Of a stretch of 64,000 nucleotides of DNA, positions 53,125 to 62,342 are shown piece by piece. Within the stretch, counting starts at the first letter, position 1; each line of letters opens with the position of its first letter. Under the pieces are notes generated by a model. The model worked only from the letters and a program-made list of their open reading frames with translations. It searched no databases and was not told where the DNA came from. This DNA is from Streptomyces sp. NRRL WC-3626 (GTDB lineage Bacteria > Actinomycetota > Actinomycetes > Streptomycetales > Streptomycetaceae). Both the position numbers and the translations under genes were made by a program. The stretch is from the NCBI RefSeq assembly GCF_000718785.1, contig NZ_JOCA01000011.1:133519-197518 (forward strand), given 5' to 3'.

Positions 53125-54173
53125 TTGGCCCCCTCCTTCACGAGTGCGGGCTCTTCGCGGTCCACGACGTCGATCTGCAGGCCCTGTTCGCGCAGGAAGC
53201 CGACGGGGACGACGTTGTCCTCGTAGCGGCCGGGCAGTTCGATGCGCATCCGGCCGACCTGGAGGCCGCCGACGGTGTCGATGGCCGCACCGAGGATCGA
53301 TATGTCGATGTTGTAGGTGCGCGAGAGCTGGGAGATGACCGGCTGGGTCGCGCTCTCGCCGTGGAAGGTGACGTCGAGGACGGTGCGGTCGTCGCCGGTC
53401 GGCTCGCCGCCGACCGGGAAGAGCGCGGCGGCCAGTTCGGAGCCCGGGGTGGCGAGGAGTTCGGTGACCGTGCCGGACTCGGTGATGCGGCCGTTCTCCA
53501 TGAGGGCGGCCGAGTCGCAGATCGACTTCACGACGTCCATCTCGTGGGTGATGAGCAGGACGGTCAGGCCGAGCTGGCGGTTCAGGTCGCGCAGGAGGTG
53601 CAGGATCGAGCGGGTGGTCTCCGGGTCGAGGGCGCTGGTGGCCTCGTCGGAGAGCAGCACCTTGGGGTCGCCGGCGAGGGCGCGGGCGATGCCGACGCGC
53701 TGCTTCTGGCCGCCGGAGAGCTGGGCGGGGTAGGCCTTGGCCTTGTCGGCGAGGCCGACCAGGTCGAGCAGTTCCAGCGCCTTGCGTGAACGTTCCTTCC
53801 CCGACTTTCCGAGGATCTCCAGCGGCAGTTCGACGTTGTCCTGCACGGTGCGCGAGGAGAGCAGGTTGAAGTGCTGGAAGACCATGCCGATACGGCTGCG
53901 CGCCTGCCGCAGTTCCCGGCCGGCGCGCGGTCCGCGGCCGGCGAGCGCGGTGAGGTCCTGGCCGGCCACCGTCACGGTGCCCGAGGTGGGGCGTTCCAGC
54001 AGGTTGACGCAGCGGATGAGGGAGGACTTGCCGGCGCCGGACTGGCCGATGACGCCGTAGACCTCGCCCTCGCGGACATGCAGGTCGACGCCGTCGAGGG
54101 CGGTGACCTCCCGGCCGCGTGAGCGGTAGACCTTGGTCAGGCCCGAGGTGGTGATCACGTGGGTATCCGTCAC
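53121..54173 (-). CDS. metN: Methionine ABC transporter ATP-binding protein MetN
   Basis: A 350-residue ATPase: Walker A GQSGAGKSS, Q-loop FQHFNLL, signature LSGGQKQRVGIARAL, Walker B VLLSDEATSALD, switch His in LLITHEMD. The C-terminal NIL domain (LDVTFHGESATQPVISQLSRTYNIDI) binds methionine and inhibits the transporter when cells are replete, so feedback control is likely. Start GTG 54173 lacks a ribosome-binding site; GTG 54158 (VITTSGLTKVY) is a good alternative. The upstream region carries a Cys/Met-rich upstream ORF. Confidence 0.94.
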   Translation of the reverse strand: MTDTHVITTSGLTKVYRSRGREVTALDGVDLHVREGEVYGVIGQSGAGKSSLIRCVNLLERPTSGTVTVAGQDLTALAGRGPRAGRELRQARSRIGMVFQHFNLLSSRTVQDNVELPLEILGKSGKERSRKALELLDLVGLADKAKAYPAQLSGGQKQRVGIARALAGDPKVLLSDEATSALDPETTRSILHLLRDLNRQLGLTVLLITHEMDVVKSICDSAALMENGRITESGTVTELLATPGSELAAALFPVGGEPTGDDRTVLDVTFHGESATQPVISQLSRTYNIDISILGAAIDTVGGLQVGRMRIELPGRYEDNVVPVGFLREQGLQIDVVDREEPALVKEGAK

Positions 54174-54374
54174 TGTCGAGTGCGCGGCGCGTCGTGGCGC
54201 CGGGCACGAGGCATTCTGGGTCGGAGTTCTGCGGGGCCGCACGGATCTCGCGGGCCCGGTGAGGGACCCGTCACAAGGGGAGAGACGTGCGCGCGGGGCG
54301 TGGCTCGGCCCATGCGGGCGTACGTGAGCCGGCTCTCGCTTCGGGGCGCGAGGCTCAGATGGTGCAGGGGCCCT
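54174..54374. other. Leader region between the upstream ORF and metN
   Basis: About 200 bp of probable 5' leader. On the minus strand a stem-loop with TGAGCC/GGCTCA and an inner TCGC/GCGA can form at about 54327-54359, just after the upstream ORF stop. No SAM riboswitch core was recognised. An open frame here ends with a GTGA overlap at the metN start, but its Arg/Pro-rich composition argues against it being a gene. Confidence 0.4.
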
Positions 54375-54467
54375 CTAGAAAGCGCACATTCGGCACTGAC
54401 ACATACAACGAGCACCGGGCGTCATGGTCGCCTCGGTCGCAGGGATGCGGTCGCTCGTCGTGGTCAT
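54375..54467 (-). CDS. Candidate Cys/Met leader peptide upstream of metNIQ (30 codons)
   Basis: A short open frame of 30 codons (ATG 54467, TAG 54375) whose residues 21-28 read C-M-C-Q-C-R-M-C, followed by A-F and the stop. Four Cys and two Met codons in eight are very unusual in this proteome. It lies about 200 nt upstream of metN, on the same strand. No ribosome-binding site precedes it, but TTTACT ends 6 nt before the ATG, which would suit a leaderless transcript. Cys-rich leaderless upstream ORFs control sulfur genes in mycobacteria, so ribosome stalling at Cys or Met codons could regulate metNIQ. Function is inferred, not shown. Confidence 0.6.
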   Translation of the reverse strand: MTTTSDRIPATEATMTPGARCMCQCRMCAF

Positions 54468-54560
54468 GCGGTCAGTAAAGCAGACGTTCGACGCTCACCG
54501 GACTCGGCTGTCCGCATACTGGACAGCCGTGGACAGGGGCGGACCGGCGCCGGGCGCATG

Positions 54561-55211
54561 TCAGGGGCGTACGGAGATCTCCACTCCCCCGTCGGTGACC
54601 AGTGCGGACAGGGCCGAGAGGTCCTTCACGACGAGGTCGGCGGTGAGCTCGTGGGCCTGGTGGGTTGTGGCCAAGGCCACGGTGGTCATACCGGCGGCGC
54701 GGCCGGCCTGGAGCCCGGCGGGAGCGTCCTCGAAGACGACGCAGTGCGCGGGGTCGACGCCGAGGGTGCGGGCGGCGAGGAGGTAGGGCTCGGGGTCGGG
54801 CTTGCCCCGGGTGATGTCGTCGGCCGCGATCAGGGTCTTGGGCAGGATGCCGACGGCCCCCAGCCGTGCCTCGGCGAGACGCCGGGTGGCGGAGGTGACG
54901 ACGGCCCAGCGCTCGGCGGGCAGCGCGGCGAGGAAGTCCCGGGTCCCGGGCAGCAGGTGCACGCCGCCGTCCGGCACGTCCTCCACCTCCAGGTCCTCGA
55001 TCCGCGCCACGGCCTCCGCGACGGTCCCGGCGGGCAGCAGATCGGCGGCTATCTCCGCGGCCGGCCGCCCGTGCAGTTCGACGCTCCCGAACTGCTCGGC
55101 CGTGATCCCGTACTCGACCGCCCACCGGGTCCAGCAGCGATTCACCGAGGCGATGGAGGAGACGAGGGTTCCGTCGTTGTCGAACAGCAGGGCCTGCGCA
55201 TGAATGGTCAT
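54561..55211 (-). CDS. HAD-family hydrolase (phosphatase, beta-phosphoglucomutase-like)
   Basis: A 216-residue cytoplasmic HAD protein. Motif I is LLFDNDGTLVSS (nucleophile Asp in DNDGT), motif II VVTSATRR, motif III Lys in RGKPDPEPY, motif IV VFEDAPAGLQAG. The cap domain falls between motifs I and II. This arrangement is seen in sugar phosphatases and phosphoglucomutases; the substrate is not known. Start ATG 55211 is preferred; ATG 55223 is possible. Divergent from the two small membrane-protein genes. Confidence 0.9.
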   Translation of the reverse strand: MTIHAQALLFDNDGTLVSSIASVNRCWTRWAVEYGITAEQFGSVELHGRPAAEIAADLLPAGTVAEAVARIEDLEVEDVPDGGVHLLPGTRDFLAALPAERWAVVTSATRRLAEARLGAVGILPKTLIAADDITRGKPDPEPYLLAARTLGVDPAHCVVFEDAPAGLQAGRAAGMTTVALATTHQAHELTADLVVKDLSALSALVTDGGVEISVRP

Positions 55212-55318
55212 GCCATCGACCATACGGTCCCGCCGGACGGCGCCGGTGCGCCTGCCCGGGCGGAGCCGGTACGGGGGCGGGGACGGCGGGGGTTTTCCGG
55301 CGTAATAGGGTCACTGCC

Positions 55319-55678
55319 ATGCTTGATGTCCTGATGCTGGTGACCGGTGTCGCCGCGCTGCTGCTCGGCGTCTGGTGCGGGTGGGCCGCCTACCGCGACC
55401 AGCCGACGAAGGACTGGCACTTCATCGGGATGGCCGTGGTCACGCTGCTGGCACTGGTGCAGCTGATCGCCGGGATCGTGCAGCTGGCCCGGGGCGAGAA
55501 GCCGGAGCAGGGCACGACGATCTTCGTGGCGTATCTGCTCGGCGCGTTCGCGTGCGTACCCGCGGCCGGCTTCATGTCGCTGGGCGAGCGCACCCGCTGG
55601 GGATCGCTGACGGTCGCCGCGAGCGGACTCGTGCTCGCCGTGCTCGAGGTGCGCCTCTATGACATCTGGGGAGGCTGA
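55319..55678 (+). CDS. Four-helix integral membrane protein
   Basis: A 119-residue protein with four hydrophobic segments (LMLVTGVAALLLGVWCGWAAY, FIGMAVVTLLALVQLIAGIVQL, FVAYLLGAFACVPAAGF, LTVAASGLVLAVLEVRLY). The family is not recognised; homologues are probably limited to actinobacteria. It is followed 1 nt later by another small membrane-protein gene, so the two are co-transcribed. No function assigned. Confidence 0.82.
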   Translation: MLDVLMLVTGVAALLLGVWCGWAAYRDQPTKDWHFIGMAVVTLLALVQLIAGIVQLARGEKPEQGTTIFVAYLLGAFACVPAAGFMSLGERTRWGSLTVAASGLVLAVLEVRLYDIWGG

Positions 55679-55679
55679 G

Positions 55680-56111
55680 ATGGCCGCGACGCAGGACGGG
55701 CCGGACCGGACCCGGCTGATCGGCGGTCCCGGACTGCTGCTGGTGTGGCTGTACGGGGTGATGGTCGTCGGCGCGGTGTCGCGCTCGGCGTACCAGATCG
55801 CCACCGAGTTCGACCGGGCGCCGCTCGCCTACTCGCTGTCGGCGGCGGCCGGCGTGGTCTACGGCTTCATCACCTACACCCTGGTGCGCGGCGGGGAGAC
55901 GGCCCGCAGGGCGGCGCTGGTGTGCTGCGCCGCCGAGCTCGCGGGCGTACTGACCGTGGGGACCTGGACGCTGGTGGAACCGTCCGCGTTCCCCGACGCC
56001 ACCGTGTGGTCGGACTACGGGATGGGCTACCTCTTCATCCCGGTGCTGCTGCCCCTCACGGCCATCCACTGGCTGCGCAAGGCACGTTCGGAGCAGCGGC
56101 CCGCGTCCTGA
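55680..56111 (+). CDS. Four-helix integral membrane protein, operon partner
   Basis: A 143-residue protein with about four helices (LLLVWLYGVMVVGAVSRSAYQIA, AYSLSAAAGVVYGFITYTLV, AALVCCAAELAGVLTVGTWTLV, GYLFIPVLLPLTAIHWL). The ATG at 55680 has GGGGAGG upstream, overlapping the end of the first gene. It converges with a GNAT gene, touching it at the stop codons. Function unknown. Confidence 0.82.
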   Translation: MAATQDGPDRTRLIGGPGLLLVWLYGVMVVGAVSRSAYQIATEFDRAPLAYSLSAAAGVVYGFITYTLVRGGETARRAALVCCAAELAGVLTVGTWTLVEPSAFPDATVWSDYGMGYLFIPVLLPLTAIHWLRKARSEQRPAS

Positions 56112-56609
56112 TCAGGCGGTCGTCGCGTAGTCCTGCGCCTGCTTCTCCAGCACGATCATCGGTACGCCATCGGCGCCCTGGGACGTGCCCACCCGCTGGT
56201 AGCCGACCTTGCTGTAGAGCCGCAGATTGCTCTCGCTGCGGTGTCCGGCGTGCAGCCGGAACATCCGGGCGCCGCGCTCTCCGGCGAGGGCGGACTCGGC
56301 GGCCCGCAGGAGACGCGCGCCGATGCCGTGCCCCTGGAGGCGGGGGTGGACGCAGAGCTTGCCGATCGCGGCGGCGCCCTCGTCGGTGATCCTGCCGTGC
56401 ACCGAGCCGACGATCTCGTCACCGAGGCGGGCCACGAAGACACAGTCGGCGGCGACCTCCGCGCGGACCGAGTCGAGGGTCTGGACGAGCGGATCGATGC
56501 GGTAGTTGCCGTAGAGGGCCGCCTCGCTCTGGAAGCACAGGTACTGCAACCTGAAGATCTGCTCCGCGTCCTGCTCGGCCGCCGCAGAGATGGTCACGCT
56601 CATGCCCAT
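56112..56609 (-). CDS. GNAT-family N-acetyltransferase
   Basis: A 165-residue acetyltransferase with the acetyl-CoA loop LQGHGIGARLLRAAESAL and the substrate-side segments GSVHGRITDEGAAAIGKLCVHP and SNLRLYSKVGYQRVG. The substrate is unknown. Start ATG 56609 (MGMSVTIS) follows a GGGAGG site; ATG 56603 is an alternative. Its stop codon lies directly against that of the convergent membrane-protein gene. Confidence 0.9.
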   Translation of the reverse strand: MGMSVTISAAAEQDAEQIFRLQYLCFQSEAALYGNYRIDPLVQTLDSVRAEVAADCVFVARLGDEIVGSVHGRITDEGAAAIGKLCVHPRLQGHGIGARLLRAAESALAGERGARMFRLHAGHRSESNLRLYSKVGYQRVGTSQGADGVPMIVLEKQAQDYATTA

Positions 56610-56666
56610 GTGCGCACGCCTCCCGCTCACCTGATCACCTGTTGTCCCTCACTCCTATCCCCGTCC

Positions 56667-57176
56667 TCAACGCGCCGCAACCTCCCGTGTGAGCAAACGC
56701 CGCAGACATCCCAGGCATCTGGAACGTTCCGGTCCGAGGCTGCCCTGTGAGATACCCAACTCCCCCGCGATCTCCCGGTATGTCGGGTCGCGCGGGGACA
56801 GCAGCGCCTCCAGCAGCCGGGGGCAGCGGCCGGGCAGCCGTCGTAGCGCGTCCCGCAGGGCGCGGCGGCGGGCGGCGGCGAGCACCAGGCCCTCGGGATC
56901 GCGCGGGCCCGGGTCGGCGAGGTCGCCCGTTGCCGTCTCGCGGCGGGCGGTACGGCGGGCGCGGCGGGCCTCGGTGCGCACGGCCCGGCGGAGCCAGTCC
57001 GGCGGGTCGGGCGGCGGGCCGCCCGCGGCCAGGTGTTCCAGGAGACGGAGCCACACCGCCTGTTCCAGGTCCGCCGGTTCGGCTCCGGTGCCGGGCGTCT
57101 CGGCGGCGGCCTCCGCGGCGAGCAGCGGACCGAGGGAGGCGATCAGTTCATGCGCCGTCACCGGCTGGTGTCTCAT
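56667..57176 (-). CDS. Sigma-70-family-like factor (ECF-type, divergent)
   Basis: A 169-residue protein with sigma-factor layout: a region 2-like first half (ADLEQAVWLRLLEHLAAG, then the basic WLRRAVRTEARRARRTARRE), and a region 4-like helix-turn-helix in ALRRLPGRCPRLLEALLSPRDPTYREIAGELGISQGSLGPERSRCLGCL. It is shorter than usual ECF sigmas and very rich in Arg and Ala. No anti-sigma gene is adjacent, so its control is unclear. Probably a regulatory factor; family assignment moderate. Confidence 0.8.
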   Translation of the reverse strand: MRHQPVTAHELIASLGPLLAAEAAAETPGTGAEPADLEQAVWLRLLEHLAAGGPPPDPPDWLRRAVRTEARRARRTARRETATGDLADPGPRDPEGLVLAAARRRALRDALRRLPGRCPRLLEALLSPRDPTYREIAGELGISQGSLGPERSRCLGCLRRLLTREVAAR

Positions 57177-57251
57177 ACGCGCAACGACTCGGCCGCCCCG
57201 GGCACGGTTGCCCGGAGCGGCCGGAAGTCACCCCTGACGGGGAGGAGCGGG

Positions 57252-58424
57252 TCAGCCGTTGACGAAGTCCTCGCGGGCCAGCAGCCCGGTGTCCGGGTTG
57301 TCGGTGAAGACGCCGTCGATGCCGGTGGCGAAGTAGGCCCGGTAGGCGCCGAAGACGTCGCCGTACGCGTCGGGGTCGCCGCCCCTGCGGAACTCGGCGG
57401 GCAGGAAGGGGTTCTCGTTGCGCATGGTGTAGGGGTGCAGGATCAGGCCCGCCCGGTGCGCGTCGCGGACCAGGGTCGTCGGCTCGGTGAGCCGGCCGGC
57501 GGCGTCGCGCGGGATGACCAGGTCGAGGGTGGGCCCGATGCCCTGGGCGTAGGAGGCGATCTCCTCGAGGCCCTCGGGGGTGATGAGGTCGGCGACGGTG
57601 CGCGGGTCGCCGGACTCGACGAAGTCCCAGGGGCGGCTGCTCGCGCCGGACAGCAGGACCACGAGCGGGTTGTCCACGAGCTTGCTGAGCCGCTGGATGC
57701 CGGTGGGCTCGAACGACTGCAGGATCACCGGCGAGTTCCGGCGGTCCTTGCCGTGCCTGCGGAGGATCTTCGCGACCCGTTCCTCCAGGCCCAGGCCGAG
57801 ACCGCGGAAGTAGGTGGGGTGCTTGGTCTCGGGGTAGATCCAGACCTGCTTGCCGCGCTTGCGGGTCTGCTCGTCCTGCCAGCGCAGCACCTCGTCGAAG
57901 GTGGGGATCTCCCAGCGCCCGTCGTAGAGGGTGTTGTGCGGGCGGTTGGCGGGGATGCGCTCGACGGCACGCAGCCGCTTCAGCTCGGCGAGCGTGAAGT
58001 CCTCGGTGAACCAGCCGGTGACGGCGGCGCCGTCCAGCGTCTTGGTGGTCCTGCGGCCGGCGAACTCGGGGTGGTCGGCGACGTCCGTGGTGCCGCCGAT
58101 CTCCGGCTCGTGCCGGCAGACGAGGTGGCCGTCCCGGGTGGGGACGAGGTCACCGGCTTCGACGATGTCGGCGCCCATGTCGAGGGCGAGCTGGTACGAG
58201 CCGAGGGTGTGCTCGGGCCGGTAGCCGCTGGCCCCGCGGTGCCCGACGATGGCCGGCACGGGCAGGCCCTTCAGTCCCCGGCCGCCGCCGCCGTGCCGGG
58301 CCTCGGCCGCTCTCGCCGTGCCGCCCAGCGCCAGGACCGTTCCGCCCGCGCCGAGCACCGCCGCGCCGAGGAACGCCCGCCGCCCGGTTCCGCCCGCCTG
58401 TTCGTTCGACTCCCGCGTTCCCAT
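57252..58424 (-). CDS. Exported glycerophosphodiester phosphodiesterase
   Basis: A 390-residue secreted enzyme that releases glycerol 3-phosphate from glycerophosphodiesters of phospholipids or teichoic acids. The N-terminus is a Tat signal (GRRAFLGAAVLGAGGTVLALGGTARA). The TIM-barrel catalytic residues lie in VGHRGASGYRPEHT (general base His and metal Glu), VEAGDLVPTRDGHLVCRHE, and WIYPETK. The C-terminal FATGIDGVFTDNPD is typical of GDPD. The ATG has AGGAGG upstream. A repeat-rich candidate operator lies 105 bp upstream. Confidence 0.93.
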   Translation of the reverse strand: MGTRESNEQAGGTGRRAFLGAAVLGAGGTVLALGGTARAAEARHGGGGRGLKGLPVPAIVGHRGASGYRPEHTLGSYQLALDMGADIVEAGDLVPTRDGHLVCRHEPEIGGTTDVADHPEFAGRRTTKTLDGAAVTGWFTEDFTLAELKRLRAVERIPANRPHNTLYDGRWEIPTFDEVLRWQDEQTRKRGKQVWIYPETKHPTYFRGLGLGLEERVAKILRRHGKDRRNSPVILQSFEPTGIQRLSKLVDNPLVVLLSGASSRPWDFVESGDPRTVADLITPEGLEEIASYAQGIGPTLDLVIPRDAAGRLTEPTTLVRDAHRAGLILHPYTMRNENPFLPAEFRRGGDPDAYGDVFGAYRAYFATGIDGVFTDNPDTGLLAREDFVNG

Positions 58425-58797
58425 GAGGACCCCTCCTGCTGTCGGCTCGTCCGGTGCGCCGCGATCGTAGGGGTGTGCGGATGACGCACGGGAGACCCCG
58501 GACCGAACGGACGGATGATGTTGCATGGCGTACGCCCCTCATACGTATGACGTACGCCTGTCATATTCCGGCGGGGATGTGACGGCTCGTCCGATTGGGC
58601 CGGACGGACGCGGGAACGCGGGCGGGGTGCGGCCGCGAGGCCCGGTACAGACGCATCGCGCCGGGTCAAGAGTGAGTAAGACCTCGGTGAACTCCCCCGG
58701 TCCCGATGTGCGCAACACCCCGCGCCGCGAGTAATGTCCTCACCTGCACAGACTCGTACGGCATCCGCCGACGTCCGTTCCCCACCGGAGGGCCACG
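58425..58797. other. Divergent regulatory region of the GDPD and acyltransferase genes
   Basis: 373 bp with no gene. The palindrome and repeat cluster at 58527-58565 is the only strongly structured part and is listed separately. The rest has no recognisable element apart from the ribosome-binding sites at each end. Confidence 0.5.
58527..58565. promoter_or_regulatory. Tandem palindromes and 22-bp-spaced direct repeat upstream of GDPD
   Basis: GGCGTACGCC (58527-58536) and CATACGTATG (58540-58549) are perfect 10-bp palindromes. The 15-mer CGTACGCCCCTCATA (58529-58543) recurs as CGTACGCCTGTCATA (58551-58565), 13 of 15 the same, exactly 22 bp on, two DNA turns. AT-containing sequence this regular stands out in 72% GC DNA, so a dimeric regulator site is likely. 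The bound protein is unknown. Confidence 0.6.
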
Positions 58798-59469
58798 TTG
58801 TCCCGCTTCGCGCTCATCAAGGCAGTGCTCGGCCCGATCATGCGCCTGATGTTCCGCACACGCGTGGAGGGTGTGGAGAACATCCCGGGCGACGGTCCGG
58901 TGATCCTCGCTGGCAACCATCTCACCTTCATCGACTCCGTGATCATGCCGCTGACCTGCGACCGGCAGGTCATGTTCATCGGCAAGGACGAGTACGTCAC
59001 CGGCAAGGGGCTCAAGGGCCGGCTGATGGCCTGGTTCTTCACCGGCGTCGGCATGGTCCCCGTCGACCGGGACGGCGGCCGGGGCGGGGTCGCCGCGCTG
59101 ATGACGGGGCGCCGGATTCTGGACGAGGGCAAGGTCTTCGGCATCTACCCGGAGGGCACGCGCTCCCCCGACGGGCGGCTCTACCGGGGCCGTACCGGCA
59201 TCGCCCGGCTCACTCTCATGACGGGCGCGCCGGTCGTGCCGTTCGCCGTCATCGGCACGGACAAGTTGCAGCCGGGCGGGGCGGGGATGCCTCGGCCCGG
59301 CCGCGTGACCGTGCGGTTCGGTGAGGCGATGGAGTTCTCCCGGTACGAGGGGATGGACCGGGACCGGTATGTGCTGCGGGCGGTGACCGACTCGGTGATG
59401 GCCGAGGTCATGCGGTTGTCGGGGCAGGAGTATGTGGACATGTACGCCAGCAAGGCGAAGGCCGCGTAG
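58798..59469 (+). CDS. 1-acyl-sn-glycerol-3-phosphate acyltransferase (PlsC-like)
   Basis: A 223-residue membrane-associated acyltransferase of phospholipid synthesis. The motifs are NHLTFIDS (HX4D), GVGMVPVDRDGG, YPEGTRSPDG (EGTR) and VVPFAVIG. The start is TTG, supported by a GGAGGG site 5 nt upstream and by the usual SRFALIKAVLGP N-terminus; there is no better start. It is divergent from the glycerophosphodiesterase, both concerned with phospholipids. Confidence 0.93.
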   Translation: MSRFALIKAVLGPIMRLMFRTRVEGVENIPGDGPVILAGNHLTFIDSVIMPLTCDRQVMFIGKDEYVTGKGLKGRLMAWFFTGVGMVPVDRDGGRGGVAALMTGRRILDEGKVFGIYPEGTRSPDGRLYRGRTGIARLTLMTGAPVVPFAVIGTDKLQPGGAGMPRPGRVTVRFGEAMEFSRYEGMDRDRYVLRAVTDSVMAEVMRLSGQEYVDMYASKAKAA

Positions 59470-59504
59470 CTTTCGCTTCGCGGCGGGGGTTACGGCCGTT
59501 CCGC

Positions 59505-59552
59505 GCGTGCGGGCGCGTCGTGGCCGGTCGCGCAGTTGCCCCGCGCCCCTGA
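59505..59552. repeat. Dispersed intergenic sequence, copy D
   Basis: GCGTGCGGGCGCGTCGTGG and CGCGCAGTTGCCCCGCGCCCC words, similar to 60712-60759 and, from memory, to a short sequence found between genes in many Streptomyces genomes. It lies between two convergent genes. Confidence 0.5.
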
Positions 59553-59640
59553 GGTCGGCTGGTCAGCCACTTTCCTTCCAGGCCCCGCGCCGAAGCCGGA
59601 CCGGGGCCGCTTGCCTTTCCGGTCCCCCGTGTCTGTTCGG

Positions 59641-60612
59641 TCAGTGCCAGGGCAGTTCGCCGCGTCGTGCCCAGTAGCTCTGGGGGGACTCGGCCAGCGT
59701 GGCCAGGTGGCTCATGTGGGCTTCCGTGAGGTCTACCGCCGGGGCGTGCAGGTTGGACGCCAGGTGGGCAGTGGTTGCCGCTCCTGAGAGGACCACGCCG
59801 GCCCACGGTTGGCGCAGGACCACCGCGAGGGCTACCGCGTCGGGACCCAGGCCCGTCTCCTCGGCCACCGTCCGCAGTGCCCCGGGGGCGTTCCCGGCGG
59901 CCAGACGGCCGTTGGCCATGCCCTCCTTGACGATCACCGTCAGTCCGGCGTCATGGGCCTCGGCGAGCGCGGGGCCCGCGGAGGTCTCCAGGGCGTTGTA
60001 CGTCGACTGAACCGTGCGGAACAGGGGCTCGCCGTCGACCTCGACGGCGAGGGCGGCCCGGATGGCGTCCGCCTGGGCCGGTCCGCTGGTCGAGAAGCCG
60101 ACGGTCAGGCCGCCGCGCGCCGCCTCCGCGAGCCGGGCGTGCAGTTCCTTGTCGGTGAGGGCGGGGCTCTCGGGGGTCACCGAGTGGATCTGGTAGAGGT
60201 CGAGCCGGTTCCCGAGCAGCGCCTCGGACTCGGCGAGCTGACGCTCGTACGCCGCGAGGGAGTGGTCCTTGACCTCGTGCTTGTCGGCGTCGGTGGTCCA
60301 GTCGGCGGTGTAGGTGTAGCCCCATTTGCTGCCGATGACGACGTCGTCGACGTCGGTCCGCTTCTTCAGCCAGTCGGCGAGGAACTCCTCGGAGCGGCCG
60401 TAGGAGCGGGCGGCGTCGAAGTAGCGGACGCCCTGGGCGTAGGCGGCGTCGAGGAGTTCGTGTGTGCGGGCGTGCAGCGTTTGCACGCTGCGGTCTTCTC
60501 CGAGGTCCTCGTTACGGCCGAGGTTGATGTAGCCGGGGCGGCCGATGGCGGCGAGGCCCAGGCCGATGTGGCAGGTGGGGGTTGTCGCTGTCGCCAGCCG
60601 GGTGAAGGGCAT
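59641..60612 (-). CDS. Aldo/keto reductase
   Basis: A 323-residue NADPH-dependent oxidoreductase fold. The catalytic tetrad is visible: Asp and Tyr in YFDAARSYGRSEE, Lys in IGSKWGY, His in DLYQIHSVT. The C-terminal NADPH site is VVLSGAATTAHLASNL. It resembles plant/streptomycete AKRs of unknown substrate. The ATG at 60612 follows CGGAG; an upstream ATG would add 14 residues. Confidence 0.92.
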   Translation of the reverse strand: MPFTRLATATTPTCHIGLGLAAIGRPGYINLGRNEDLGEDRSVQTLHARTHELLDAAYAQGVRYFDAARSYGRSEEFLADWLKKRTDVDDVVIGSKWGYTYTADWTTDADKHEVKDHSLAAYERQLAESEALLGNRLDLYQIHSVTPESPALTDKELHARLAEAARGGLTVGFSTSGPAQADAIRAALAVEVDGEPLFRTVQSTYNALETSAGPALAEAHDAGLTVIVKEGMANGRLAAGNAPGALRTVAEETGLGPDAVALAVVLRQPWAGVVLSGAATTAHLASNLHAPAVDLTEAHMSHLATLAESPQSYWARRGELPWH

Positions 60613-60711
60613 CGCGGGCTCCGTTGGTCGGACCTGTTCGACGGTTCCGACCAACGTAACCCGTGGTGCCGCAGTGCTCGCCCAAGGGCTCGGGTCGTGC
60701 CGTTGTTTCGC

Positions 60712-60759
60712 GGGTGCGGGTGCGCCGGGGTTGTCCGCGCAGGTCCCCGCGCCCCCGGA
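60712..60759. repeat. Dispersed intergenic sequence, copy E
   Basis: GGGTGCGGGTGCGCCGGGG followed by CGCGCAGGTCCCCGCGCCCCC. Same word order and spacing as copy D at 59505-59552, with about 1.2 kb between them and the aldo/keto reductase gene inside. Confidence 0.5.
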
Positions 60760-60795
60760 AAGCCGCCCCGCGGGCGCCGCACCAGCCCTGCTTCT

Positions 60796-62322
<1,527 letters not shown>

Positions 62323-62342
62323 TCACGGCAATGATCCGGCCG

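Noticed and set aside
54170..54415. 81-codon open frame ending in a GTGA overlap with metN
   Set aside because: The overlap is tempting, but the composition is Arg/Pro-rich, no ribosome-binding site is present, and it overlaps the Cys/Met ORF in another frame.
54174..54560. SAM riboswitch upstream of metN
   Set aside because: No SAM-I, SAM-II or SAM-IV core sequence could be recognised; the Cys/Met upstream ORF is the better candidate.
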